Assembly (NCBI GenBank): GCA_011947345.1
Contig: JAAVTG010000697.1
Coordinates: 1-64,000, forward strand
Direction of reading: 5' to 3'
Length of the DNA: 64,000 nt
Source: Phytophthora quininea
Taxonomy: Eukaryota > Oomycota > Peronosporomycetes > Peronosporales > Peronosporaceae
Both the position numbers and the translations under genes were made by a program. Below, piece after piece: positions 43,495 to 54,981 of the stretch (position 1 is its first letter; every line of letters begins with the position of its first letter). The notes under the pieces are model-generated. The model had not been told where the DNA came from, searched no databases, and worked only from the letters and a program-made list of their open reading frames with translations.

Positions 43495-45224
43495 TCACTC
43501 AATCGTAATGAGCACTTCTAGCTCCTCTCGTGAGCCCATACTGCTTTGGCGCAATTCACGAAGTGCTTCGCACGTGATGGCAAGGAGGATCCCAACGCCA
43601 ACCACCACCAAGATAACCACCTCTCCTAGCGACCAGGGGATGATCAGGCCATCTTTTGCAGCGAATCTGCAGGCTGCTCCATATCCTTGGCAGCCGTAAT
43701 GACGTCGCCGCGCTCCCAGCCGTCTAGACACTTCGTCGATGTCACGTGTGCGAACCATTTTGCTGCCAGTCGAGGAACACGTGCCAAGTCGCCGGCGATG
43801 AGCGACCCATTGCTCGTTTGCGTCGTAAAGTTCACGTAATTCAATCCGAAGCGAGGCTTGTAGGAGCCCCATTCGTTGTTATCCAGGAACGACCACGCTG
43901 TGTAGCCGATGACTGGGATCTTTTCCTCCACAACAGCCTTGTACACTTGCTCAAGGTACGCTTCGAAGTACCAGAGCTGGTCCAGATTTTCCACTTGCTC
44001 GTCCCTGCACCACCCGCTCTCCGTCAGCAGGATGTCAGCACTCGGGTCCTTGGAATGCAGCCACTTGATGGCAGCTAAATACCCGTCCGGGTATCCCGCC
44101 AGCCACGAGCACTCTGGGCTAGTAGCAGGAGGTAGTCGCGCACCACTGGGAGCTCGCGTATCGTCCAGTCCTCGATCACGAGTGTGGCCCAGTGGAAGAT
44201 CGTCACACGAGATGACGGAGTGTTTCGAATCGCAATCGGTCACCACGCGAGAATAGTAGTGATTCAGCATTAGCACGTCATACGACCCCTTGACCAACGC
44301 AGACTCTTCAGTACTAAACTGCGGCAGTCTGTCACCAACACGCTTCCTCATGATCTCGGGGTAATCGCCCGTTACGAGCGGCATGAGGAACCAGCCGAGA
44401 TCAAACTGCATCTTTCTCTCCGCAGCTTCCACATCCAGCGCGTTCTTCTCCTCCACCGGGTACCCAAACTCTGCATTCAGCACAATGCCAACTCTCGCCT
44501 GACTGTCAACAACTCCACTCTCCTGCAGACCTCTAAAGATCTCCACCCCTTTCCATGAGCAAGCAGCACGTGGTGTGCCACAGTGTACGTATTCGTCTCT
44601 GACGGCGATACTCCCCTGGAGCAGCATCGCACGAGCCGTATCCCCCACTGATGAAAGTCAGCGGCTCATTGAACGTCGCCCAGTACTGCACCTTGTGTCC
44701 GAACTCTGTGAGCGCCAGCGTCGCAAAGTCCTCAAAGTGGGTCACAATGTCGGGGTTGAGCCATCCTTGGGGCTGTAGATTCTTCTGCAGAGCTGCCGGC
44801 AGGTCGAAGTGATACAGCGTCGCCACTGCCTTCAGCCCTTGAGCCTGCAGCTCGTCCAGTAGCGCGTGGTAGAAGGCGACGCCCTCGTCGTTGCGCTGCA
44901 TGCGACCGGTCTGTTGGTCCCAGTGCATCACTCGGGACCAGGCGATGGAGAAGCGGAAGGACGACAGGCCCATCGACGCCATGCTGGCCACGTCCTGTCT
45001 GTAACGATGCACAAAGTCGTCGGCCACGTCGGCGCACTGCAGCTCCGAGTGGGCCTGACAGAAGTCGTCCCAGATGCTCGGCTCTCGACCGGCGGCGCCC
45101 TCCACTTGGAACGCGGCGGTGGCCGAGCCAAAAAGAAGTTGGGCGGGAAGCAGCGTGAGCAGGAGGCGACGCTGAGGCTGAGGCTCAGCAGCAACAGAGT
45201 TAGCGCCGAGAAGCACGACGCCAT
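43495..45224 (-). CDS. Glycoside hydrolase family 1 beta-glucosidase, membrane-anchored, copy A
   Basis: Retaining beta-glycosidase. ATG at 45224; signal peptide MASCFSALTLLLLSLSLSVASC, then FGSATAAFQVEGA, the GH1 opening. Acid/base glutamate is in TFNEPLTF; the nucleophile glutamate is in LLTESGWC, so the usual ENG motif reads ESG. Other family blocks: YHFDLPAALQKN, GYTAWSFLDNNEWGSYKPRFGL. After the catalytic domain the corrected frame continues into a single membrane helix (SLGEVVILVVVGVGILLAIT) and a short tail, ending at 43495; without correction the frame stops at 43644, before the helix. Four one-base losses (near 45130, 44613-44616, 44545-44549, 43654-43657) are needed, giving 578 codons. 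Divergent from copy B. Confidence 0.87.
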
Positions 45225-45306
45225 GGTCGAGAAGTTCGACCAACCTCTGCCAGGCGAATTCTAAAGTGATGTGTGGCACAAGTCAGATGTAGCCATCTGA
45301 TTTACA

Positions 45307-45700
45307 TAACTTTACATAAATGCATGTTGAAGGCAACTTCAACGGAGCCGAGTTCTCGACGGTGCCTCCTCAGCAAAGCGTGCTCTGCAGCCAGCCGGGC
45401 GTAGAACACGGGAACGGCACAGGGAACTGCGTGGGTGCTCCTGGAGGACATGACACCCAAGTGGTCCGTCTGCAATGTATCGTGAAATCTCCCTCGCTCA
45501 CGCCGTCGCGGTTGTAGATCACATCCATCGCCGTAGCTATCGTGCCCTTGTTTGTAGGCGCCATAACCGCGTTGATCATAGTCACCAGAAGACAAGCAGT
45601 CGTAGCCTCCTTGGTCTCCGTGTCCCGTGTGCGAGTACCCCTTCTGTAGATCGTCTGCTGCTATGGTCCTAGTAGCCCTCGTAGCTGATAAAACGCGAGG
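45307..45700 (-). pseudogene. Scrambled Argonaute relic
   Basis: On the minus strand, three pieces of an Argonaute gene are joined with large internal deletions. First comes an RG/Y-rich stretch matching the N-terminal repeat DNA of the full gene at about 48430-48550 (TACTCGCACACGGGACACGG against TACTCGCACGCGGGACACGG). Next is DVIYNRDGVSEGDF, matching VIYYRDGVSEGRF of the PIWI domain, then CAVPVFYARLAAEHALL, matching VTPVYYAHLAAARARF near the C terminus. PAZ, MID and most of PIWI are missing. Divergence from the full gene shows it is old and decayed, not an assembly echo. Confidence 0.8.
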
Positions 45701-46035
45701 ACAGGCCATCGCACCTCGCGTCGTAGTGGTCCCTCATGATAGCTGCTTTGTTTGTGAGCCCGACGGCCTTGGAAGCAGCTCCATGAGGGTTTGCTGTTGA
45801 AAAGCGTCGATGCTGTTTGCGCGCCGAAGCAATTCTTTGCGTTTAGTTGCAGACTTCAAGATGTCCGACGCGATTGAGCTCGCTGGTGCCATCTCCTGTC
45901 GCCACTTCATGTCAGCGGCTAAGAACTCGCTACAAATACCCGTGGAGAAGTTTCAGAGCTCGATGAGTTCACTCTGGAAAAGATTTCTCCGGCCGTCCCT
46001 TCCTCGGTTAGTTTGCGATCTTTCGCTTGGCACAC
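45701..46035. other. Intergenic region upstream of GH1 copy B
   Basis: No gene supported. Presumably holds the promoter of GH1 copy B next to the Argonaute relic. Confidence 0.4.
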
Positions 46036-47829
46036 ATGATGGGACTTCTCTTGGGGCTCGCGCTGGCCGCGGCGACGACTCCTACGGCTCAAGCAGAAGA
46101 CGCCGGTCGATGTTTCCCAGCAGACTTCATGTTCGGATCGGCCACCGCGTCGTACCAAGTCGAGGGGCCTGGAACGAGGGTGGTCGCACGCCTAGCATCT
46201 GGGACGAGTACTGCCGCACGCACCACAAGAAGGTGGCATGCGCCAACGTCGCCGACGACTTCTACCACCGCTATCGCGACGACATCAAGCTCATGGTGGA
46301 GACCGGACTGCAGTCCTCTCGCTTCTCGGTCTCGTGGTCGCGGGCAATGAATTGGGATCCAAACACCAAGCGGATGCGGCCGAACCCAGAGGGTCTCGCC
46401 TTCTACCACGCCCTGGTAGACGAACTCACCGCCAACCACATCGTCCCCATACTGACGCTGTACCATTGGGACCTTCCTCTTGAGATCCACACCGAACTCT
46501 CTCCACAGGGCTGGCTCAATCCCGACATCGTCGACCACGTCGTCGAGTACGCGACGCTCATGTTCCATGAGCTGGGCGACAAGGTCAATATGTGGACAAC
46601 CTTCAACGAGCCGCTCACGTTCACGACTGCGGGCTACGCCAGCGGCGCGGGGGCCCCGGCTTAAAGAAATCCGAGACCATGGCATACGTCGTGGCGCACA
46701 ACGTTCTGCGTTCTCATGCTGCCGTAGTTGGCGCATTCCGCGACCTGAAGAAGAGCTCGCCCGGTGTCATCCACTTGGACGCTCGCATTGGCATCACCCT
46801 CAACTCAGACTTTGCGTATCCGCTGGACCCGAAGAACCTGCGAGATGTGGCGGCGGCCGAGCGAAAGATGCAGTTCGAGTTGGGCTGGTTCCTGTCGCCG
46901 TTGGTTAGCGGCGACTACCCTGCCATCATGAGAGAACGGGTAGGTGATCGACTGCCAAGGTTCACATCCGAAGAAGCGGCCTTGGTCAAGGGGTCGTACG
47001 ACCTCTTCATGCTCAACCACTACTCATCCAAGCTGGTGACGGATTGCGGGACTTCCCCGCGGGCCAAGTCGCCGTGCAAGAAGTTGGGACGAGGTTGGGA
47101 GAGGGATCTGGGAGTAGATATCTCGCACTCGAACGAGCTCCCGGGCTCACGTCGCTCCAGCAAAGACCGCCACGGCAAGCTCAACTGCGGCTGGTTCACG
47201 GCCTACCCTCCCGGGTATCTGGAGACGATCAAGTGGCTGCACGCCGCCGACCCAATTGCCGACATCTTGCTGACCGAAAACGGGTGGTGCGGCAACGACG
47301 AAGTGGAGAACCTTGACCAGCTTTGGTACTACCAGCAGTACGTGGCTGAGGTCTACAAGGCAAAAGTGGAGTACAAAATCCCTATCATCGGCTACACGGC
47401 GTGGTCGTTCCTCGACAACTACGAGTGGGGTCGTTCAGCCCTCGCTTTGGGCTCTACTACGTGAACTTTTCGTCCCAGACTGGGGACAAGGACGAAACCT
47501 ACGGGCCGCAGACGACGGGGCTGGAACGCATCCCAAGACCTGCATCCAAGTGGTTCAGTCACGTCGCCAAAACCAAGTGTCTGGACGGTTGGAGTGAGGC
47601 TGAAAAGTACGCGAAGAAGGCCGAGGCGAAGGCTGCGGAGCTGGAGATCAGCACCAGAGAGCAAGGTTTCTCTCGGTGGCTGATGGGGCTGATTGGTATC
47701 TTGGCCGTTGTAGGCCTCACCGCCATGGCGGCAGTTGGTCGCAATATTTTGGCGCAGCTTTCTTCGCCTGGCACGCGCCGAGTTCCGCGCGAGACGGATC
47801 CTCTTCTCCAGCAGCAAGCTGCGCTGTAA
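46036..47829 (+). CDS. Glycoside hydrolase family 1 beta-glucosidase, membrane-anchored, copy B
   Basis: Paralogue of copy A in divergent orientation. ATG at 46036; signal peptide MMGLLLGLALAAATTPTAQA, then GRCFPADFMFGSATASYQVEG. Acid/base glutamate in TFNEPLTF, nucleophile glutamate in LLTENGWC (canonical ENG). The C-terminal extension has a charged helix (EKYAKKAEAKAAELE), a membrane helix (LMGLIGILAVVGLTAMAAVG) and a tail ending LLQQQAAL, so the enzyme is probably anchored with its catalytic domain outside the cell. Three G losses (46164-46167, about 46659, 47426-47429) split the ORF; with them 599 codons. Likely role is hydrolysis of plant or own-wall beta-glucosides, by inference. Confidence 0.88.
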
Positions 47830-48093
47830 CGAGTGGCGATTTTTTCGTCCGAGCCAAAGCAAGTACTAGTAGTAGCAAAGCTAGCCAACGAAGGTCTACT
47901 GGTATGCCATTAGGAAATGCTTCGTAAACTGTTAGCGCTGCTTCCATTTCGAGTGTGGTGTGCCTGGCCTGGGAGTGCAAACGCTTGCCAATCCTCTTCA
48001 ACAAGACCTGCGTGCTCCAAAGATATGTCCATCTGGCTCCTCCATTCAAAAGATCCGCGAGTTGAAGCATAGTCCAACTCGCCGAGCGAAGTG

Positions 48094-51000
48094 ATGAGTT
48101 ACAGCGGCGGAGGCGGCGGCTACGGAGGCTACGGCGGCGGCGGCGGTGACCAGCGTCGAGGGTACGACGATCAACGTCCCGGCAGTGGCGGCGGCGATGG
48201 AGGCTACGACCAACGTGGTGGCTACGACCAACGTGGTGGCTACGACCAACGTGGTGGCTACGATCAACGTGGAGGTTACAACCAGCAGGGCTACGGTCAG
48301 GAGGGGACTACGACCAACGTGGAGGGTACGGCGGCGGGGACTACGGCCGCTCAGCTTCACACGACGGTGGCTACGGCGGCGGCGGAGGCTACAACGACCG
48401 TCCGCGCAGTAGCGGCGGGTACGACCAGCAGGGAGGGTACTCGCACGCGGGACACGGAGACCAAGGAGGCTACGGTCGTTCGTCCTCTGGGGGCTACGAC
48501 CAACGCGGTCATGGCGGCTACGATCAAGGACACGGCGGCTACGGTGGTGGAGGCTATGGAGGAGGCCAGGGGGATATAACGACCGCTCCCATGGCTACGG
48601 CGGCTCCGGAGGCTCTGGAGGTTATGGTGACCAAGGATACGGTCGGCCTTCTTCCTCTGGAGGCTACGACCAAGGTCGCAGTGGGTACGACGACCGTGGA
48701 GGCCATGGCGGCTACGGTGGTCGAGACGACCGAGGGCACGGCGGTGGTGGCGATCGAGGCTACGGCGGTGGCGGAGGCAGAGACGACCGAGGATATGGTG
48801 GTGGTGGTAGTGATCGAGGATACGGTGGTGGAGGAGGACGCGACGACCGTGGCTATGGTGGAGGCGGCGGCGGCGGTGGTCGCGATGACCGCGGCTACGG
48901 AGGTGGAGGCGATCGCGGATTCGGTGGTGGAGGTGATCGTCGCAGCAGTGGGGATCGCGGGTACGGCGGAAATGGGGGAGGGCGAGGGGTGGAGACCGCT
49001 ACGGAGGCGGCGGTGGCTTTGGTGGCCGAGGACGTGGTGGCGGCGGCGGAAGTAGAGGCCAGGAAGGGCCTGGTGCAGGCGCAGTATCGGGCTCAGGATA
49101 CGAGCAAATTGGCAGCGCCATCGCGGACCCTCGTATCGAAGATCAGTGGAGTGGACGCGCCGGCCCTCGCGACGTCCAAGCCGATGATGCCGACCTGCAG
49201 CAAGAAGTGCTGATCTGCCGTCGTCCAGGTGTTGCTCGCGGTGGCAAGACTGTGCAGCTTAATGTCAACTACTTTGGCGTGTCGTTGGATTCGATGCCGC
49301 CGGAAATTTTCAAGTATCACGTCGACGTGGAACGCTCACCGGATCTTGCCGCAGATTCCAAGTATGGCCCGTCCGGCGCTGATCAAAAGGACGAGACAAT
49401 GGGGGACGATCCGAAGCAGGAAGGCAAAGAAGAGGGCAAACAGGAGGGCAAGGAGGAGAAGATGGAAGACAAGGACGTTGAAATGAGCGACCCATCGGCT
49501 GCCCCTAAGCGTGATCAGCGCCAGGAACGACCCCTTCCGCGTTCGCTAGTGCGTTCCATCATCAACGCCACGCTGCGTCAATACGAGTCGGAGTTTGGTG
49601 GCGTTCGAGTGGTTCATGATGGCATGTCGGCGTTGTACTCTCCTTCGCTGTTGACGTGGGACGCCCAAGCGAAGAGTTTTGTCGATATTAACCCGGACGG
49701 CACGCCCCCAACGCCTCCGGCCCCAGCTGCTGCTGGCCAACCACCTCGCCGTGGCTTCCGACCACGAACGTTTGTCGTGAAAATGAAACTCGCAGAAACG
49801 ATTCCGACCAGCTCGTTGGCGGAGTACTACTCAAACCCAGACGTGAATGTGATGCCGGTGCTCCAAGCCCTGGACGTTGCGGCGCGCCATCTTGGTGCCC
49901 AGCGTCTGATCACTGTCGGGCGAAACTTTTCACCATGAAGAATACCCATACGCTGAAGGGTGGGAAGGAGTTGTGCTGGGGATATCACCAAGCACTCCGC
50001 CTCGCGGACCGCAAGCTGCTCATGAACGTCGACCAGGCCGCAACAGTATTTTACTCTCCTGGTCCACTGATGCAGCTGGCTGTAGCAGCTCTTCGAGCAC
50101 GTGGTCCGGACGATGTGCGGAATATCGGCGAGCGAGAAATGAGAGCTTTAGCGCGTGGGCTACGTAAGATCGAAGTAGTGCCGACGCATCGAAAGGATCG
50201 CAAGCGCGCGATCTTCGGCGTGAGCGCCCAGCCTGCCGACCAGACCATGGTGAGCATCAAGGGCGAAACGATGTCCGTGGCAGCCTATTTCAGCAGGAAG
50301 TACAACATGCAGTTGCGCTACCCGAATCTGCCGCTGGTGAATGTCGGCAGCAAGCGTGCTGGCAAAGAGAATTGGCTGCCGATCGAGCTGTGCGAGGTCG
50401 CTCCAGGTCAGCGCTGCGCGAATATTAATGATCTTGACACGGCCGAAATCATCCGCCAGACCAGTCAGCCACCGAAGACTCGCCAGCAGAACATTATGGA
50501 ACAGGTCCGTCAAGCTGGCTTTGAAAATGATCCTTTCCTGGCAGCCTTTGGTGTGAAGGTGGAGCAGCGTCTTGAGTCGACGGAGGGTCGAGTGATGGAT
50601 GCACCTGACGTGCAGTACCACAATGTGTCGGAGCGTCCGGCTGGCGGCCAATGGAGTCTGAACGGCAAGCGGTTCGTGGAGGGCGTTCCAGTTCACAATT
50701 GGGGATTGATTGTTGTTGCTAACGTGAGCGAGCGTGAGGCTCGCAACTTCACGCAGAAGCTGAGTGAGTTGGGCGACCAGCGTGGACTTCCGTTCGAGGA
50801 TAAAAATCCGGTCGTCATACATCAGGACCAGCACCGTGGTGCTCAAGTCGAAGAGCTGATGCGCATGTGCTACCAGGAGCTTGAGAGACGAAACCAGGGC
50901 CCGCCGCAATTTTTGATGGTGATTCTCCCCGACAAACGCTCGTCGCTGTACGGCGACGTGAAGCGAATGTCGGACACGGTGCTGGGTCTCCCCAGCCAGT

Positions 51001-51920
51001 GTATCGCGTCCGTGAATCTGCCGCGCGCGAACCCGCAATTCTGTGCTAATGTTTGTCTCAAGATCAACATGAAATTGAACGGCAAGAACGCTGTTCTGCG
51101 TGATCCGCTACCGCTCATCAGCTCGTCGCCCACGATTATCATCGGCGCGGATGTGGAGCACCCTCGTTCTGGCCAAGGCGCCCGCCCGTCAATCGCTGCT
51201 GTGGTGGCGTCGATGGATCGATACTCGGCCCAGTACGCCGCCCGCGTGGCTGCGCAGAAAGCCGCAAACGACATCCAGCAGTTGCCCAATATGCTGCGCG
51301 AGCTGTTCTTGGCGTACTACGAGAACACCAAGCGCAAGCCGGAGCATGTGATCTACTACCGCGACGGCGTGAGCGAGGGAAGATTCCACGACATTCTGCA
51401 GACGGAGATGCGAGCACTGCGCAAGGCGTTCAAGATGATCTCAGAGGATTACAATCCGCCGGTGACGTTTGTCGTGGTGAACAAGCGCCACCACCTGCGT
51501 GCGTTTGCAGCGAACCCTCGAGATGCCGACCGAAAAGGTAACGTGATGCCCGGTACGGTGATCGACACCGGGGTGGTGAATCCCCATCGGTTCGACTTCT
51601 TCCTGTACGGCCACAGCGGCATCCAAGGCACCACCGTCCCCGCGCACTACACTGTCTTGCACGACGAGAACCAAATGGCGGCTGAAGACATCCAACGTCT
51701 TACGTACCACTTGGGGTACACGTTCTCGCGCTGCACTCGCTCGGTGTCGTTCGTTACACCTGTATACTACGCCCACCTAGCTGCAGCACGCGCCCGCTTT
51801 TTCTTGAACGAGGGTGGATCGGACGGCGCATCGACGGTGGGCTCGTACAACTCGAACATGTCGAGCTTCGAGTTCGCAGAGGTGCATTCTGGTGTCCTCA
51901 ACCGCATGTTTTACACCTAA
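48094..51920 (+). CDS. Argonaute (AGO-clade) with RG-rich N terminus
   Basis: Small-RNA-guided effector of RNA silencing. ATG at 48094 (MSYSGGGGGYGGYGG). Residues 1 to about 340 are GYD/RGG repeats, including four 18-bp tandem units (YDQRGG). Then the N domain (VARGGKTVQLNVNYFGVSLD) with a charged insert (KEEGKQEGKEEKMEDKD), L1, PAZ (about 50180-50480), MID (GVPVHNWGLIVVANVS) and PIWI (PTIIIGADVEHPRSG to the stop). PIWI catalytic positions: D in GADVEH, D in YYRDGVSEG, H in PAHYTVLHDE; the usual glutamate of the loop aligns with aspartate in AQKAANDIQQL. Four homopolymer losses (48302-48305, 48567-48571, 48984-48988, 49929-49932) split the ORF; with them 1277 codons and no introns. Confidence 0.95.
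48205..48276 (+). repeat. Four tandem 18-bp units in the Argonaute N terminus
   Basis: Unit TACGACCAACGTGGTGGC repeated four times (last unit slightly changed), coding YDQRGG each time. Degenerate units continue downstream through the RG-rich domain. Confidence 0.85.
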
Positions 51921-52167
51921 AATGGGTCCGAATTGAAAGGCCTCCATCAGAGCGATGAAAACTGTTGCTGCTTATTGGAAGCTTCAACCCGCAACAAGTC
52001 GTTGGTACGACACCAATGACAACATTCATATTGCATTTTTCACCGCTAGCAGCACGCGGATCAGCCAAATTTTGAATAGTCTGGAGCCGAATTGCGTGAA
52101 TTAAGAAAAAATGAAGGTGACAAGGAACAGAGTAAGAAGTGGTGCACACCGCAAGGCCGTAGAAACG

Positions 52168-54831
52168 CTACTTGCAAACGTACGCCATGCTATTGCTGCC
52201 GAGTCCAGGCTTTAGTGCCTCGAGCGGTACAAGCAAGTCATCCGCTTCTCCGTTGCTGTTGTTTGGTGCTTGTCCGAAGCCACGTGGACCCTTTCCATTC
52301 GTACGCAGCCCGTAGTTATTGCGTCTACGTCGAAGAACTTGGAGTGAGTGGAAGACGAATTCCTTCTCAGTCACACCACTAAGGGATAGCTCCGACCCGA
52401 GAGTCGAGTCGAGAAGTTTTATCGTGGAGGACCGATGACGGTGTTTTGCATCTATCTGCTTGGCTTCGAGCAGGCTGCGGAACTCGCTTTCAAGCTCCTC
52501 GATATCGAGCGATGACAGCGACTCGTTTTCCAGTGTCTTCCACGCACGCGACAACATGTCCAGTGGCGACGTCGCTAACGTTGGTGGTGCATTTGCCAGA
52601 ACGGTCGGCAGCATCATAGTGGAGCGCCTGTTGTTCATTCGCCCCACAACCGCGACAGCGTCGACACCATCTCTGTTTTGCCATGGGTCTACCTCACAGC
52701 TTTCGCTGGTAGTATCTGTCGGTTGCTGTTTGGCAAACGGTGACGACAACAACAATTGCTGGTGGAAGCTGTCGCGCAGTTTGGCTCCTAGCAGTTGATC
52801 GTACTGCATCCAAGAGGTCGCAAAGACAGCAAGGAACACATCGACAGCGATGAAGTCAGTATCGCCGATAGGCGAGCGTCCCTCTCGAGCGATGGGGGAA
52901 GCTGTGTGAGTTGATTTTGGTGCGCTCCAAAATCACTGGGTCCATGAATATGAAGTGTCGTAATAGCAGCTCAAGTGCTAGAGATCGAGGGAAACCCCAC
53001 TTAGATTCGCTTGGGAGTTCTTCTACCTGAGAGAGAGATTTCACTGCGGGGTCCAGCTCCAGCACGTCACCGAGCACATCGATGACTGCGTTCAACAAGC
53101 AGGGCGACAGATTGCCTCCTCCTGCGGTGACTGTCATGCTGAAAGGCACGAGCTCACAAAGCCGACTGAACAATGCCACACGTACATCGGCTGAAACAAA
53201 TTGCTGTTGCTGTTGGAAATGCTCGTGGGGTGAATGCTCATTCGAGGCGAGTCGGATTGTTTGATGTTGCATGTGCTGGGGAAACGTTTCCGGTATGCTG
53301 GGCAGACAACCAACAAGCGCAGTGGCTGTGAAAACGGCACCCCGACGAAGAGCAACTTCGAGCTGTTCGTGGTGAAACAGACAGCTCTTCACGACCTCCA
53401 TCATGTGGAAATCGGCCAGCGCTGGTATTTCGTAGCGTTTGAGGAAGAATTCCTTCATGAAGCGGTGGATCGGCGTTCGAGTTGCTCCTGCGGATAGAGG
53501 GCCGCCATTACTTCCTCGACGAGTATGAGAGTCACTTGTGCGTTGAAATCGTTGGCGTAGCAGCTGAGCGTCACACTCGATTTTCTCGAGATACAACCGC
53601 AACAAGATACGATTGAGCTGCTTCATCTCCAGTACACGTTGAACGCGCGGCCGAGAGTCAAGTTGCGCTCGCAACGTTGGTGGAATTACTTGGTGCTTCG
53701 TGATAGCTACGATCTCGTGTTTTGTCGTCTTCGGGTCGACGACATCTTCGTGGTACTCCCGGAGGTGGTGGTCGCTCTCATCGCCCGAGTCTTCGTCTTC
53801 ACTGTCTTGCCCTCTGCGTGTCGCGTTGGGCACTGCTTTTCCGCCAGCGCAGCATCCGTCTGTGTGCCCACAGTGCTTGCACTAAGCATTTTGTGCATCA
53901 TTCGATGTTCTTCCTCGGTGGAGCCGTACCGCCACAGCAGGGCCACCGCCGTCGAGTTGATGAAGCGATCGATGTCGTTCAACACCCGCACGCTCCTCTC
54001 CTCGCCTTCGAACATCGCTTGGAAGAGCTGCTCGAAGTCGGTCGCGTAGCTCTCGATCGGGTGCACAGTTTGCATATGCGCCAAGGCGTCCTCGTCCATC
54101 GAGTTCACACCGAAAAGCTCTTGCTCCTCTGTGTCGCCGACGGCAGCCACATCTTCGCCGAAACTCGGTCCATCCGGATGTTGCGCGATTGTCTGCTCGG
54201 CAGAGTTGGCGCTGTCGAAGCGAGTGGCCTCCATCGCAGCCTGCGCGTCTAAGACTCGACTAACGACGAGTTGAAGCTGCCCATTCTCCACTGCGAGGCG
54301 GTTGGCGCGCTGTCGCACCTTCTGCAGTTCGGCTCGCAGGCTTTGGTCATTAACTCGTTGACGGGCGAGTTCGTCCTCGTAGCGCTGGATGACGGAGGCT
54401 TGTCGCTCCATATCCTCTGAGTGGAATCGATCTATAAACGCGAGCTTCTCGCGCAGACGGTGTGCGTCCTGCAAAGCCACATTTGACATTTGCAGCAGCA
54501 CGAACACGTTGAGCGAGGCGAGGTCCCAGATCTGCGCGATGAGACGACACAGTCGTGGAGAGAAGAGTGACAATAGCGCCAGCACCTCCTTGAGCATGGT
54601 GGCGCACACTGTGTGGTACGTCGCGCAGCGAGTTGGGATCTGCGTGCTGTTAGCGCCCATGGCAGCAGCTTCAGCGGCCCCTGGCAACTTCGGTAGCTGC
54701 TGGGTGCAGTCGTGGACGTACGACTCGAGCAACTACAGAAAGAGATGACATGAGCTCATCATATGCTACACTATGCAAGGGGGTATGCAACCTACATCCA
54801 GGTCATGGCTCGTAAAGTGGTGCGACTGCAT
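52168..54831 (-). CDS. Uncharacterised coiled-coil protein, about 866 residues
   Basis: Family not recognised. The start is a 12-codon first exon (54796-54831, MQSHHFTSHDLD) spliced over a 63-bp intron to LLESYVHDCTQQLPK; the second exon runs 52168-54732. Features in order: a helical N-terminal region (KEVLALLSLFSPRLCRLIAQIW), a coiled coil (REKLAFIDRFHSEDMERQAS to NRLAVENGQLQLVVSR), an acidic stretch (DSEDEDSGDESDHH), a globular middle with LERTKINSHS, and a S/T-rich C terminus ending SNSMAYVCK. Frame breaks lie near 53830 and 52890. It converges on Argonaute and shares a promoter of 150 bp with the next gene. A ciliary coiled-coil protein is one guess. Confidence 0.5.
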
Positions 54832-54981
54832 TGCGGGGGCAGCGTAACCGAGATGGAGCGGCAGCAGTGGAGCGCTTCAACTTCGTCGGCAAGATGGCTA
54901 CATGTTCTAATTTTGCATCGTTCTATTTTATTTCGGTAGTTGTTGCTGCCGCTGCTGCTGCTGCACTAGACCCAAGACGAA

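Noticed and set aside
45810..46035. Upstream extension of GH1 copy B (MSDAIELAGAISCRHF...)
   Set aside because: It is in a different frame from the signal peptide and lacks similarity; the ATG at 46036 gives a proper signal peptide.
48205..48276. Regular 18-bp direct repeats resembling a CRISPR-like array
   Set aside because: Units are adjacent without spacers, lie in frame, and encode YDQRGG repeats of the Argonaute N terminus in a eukaryotic genome.
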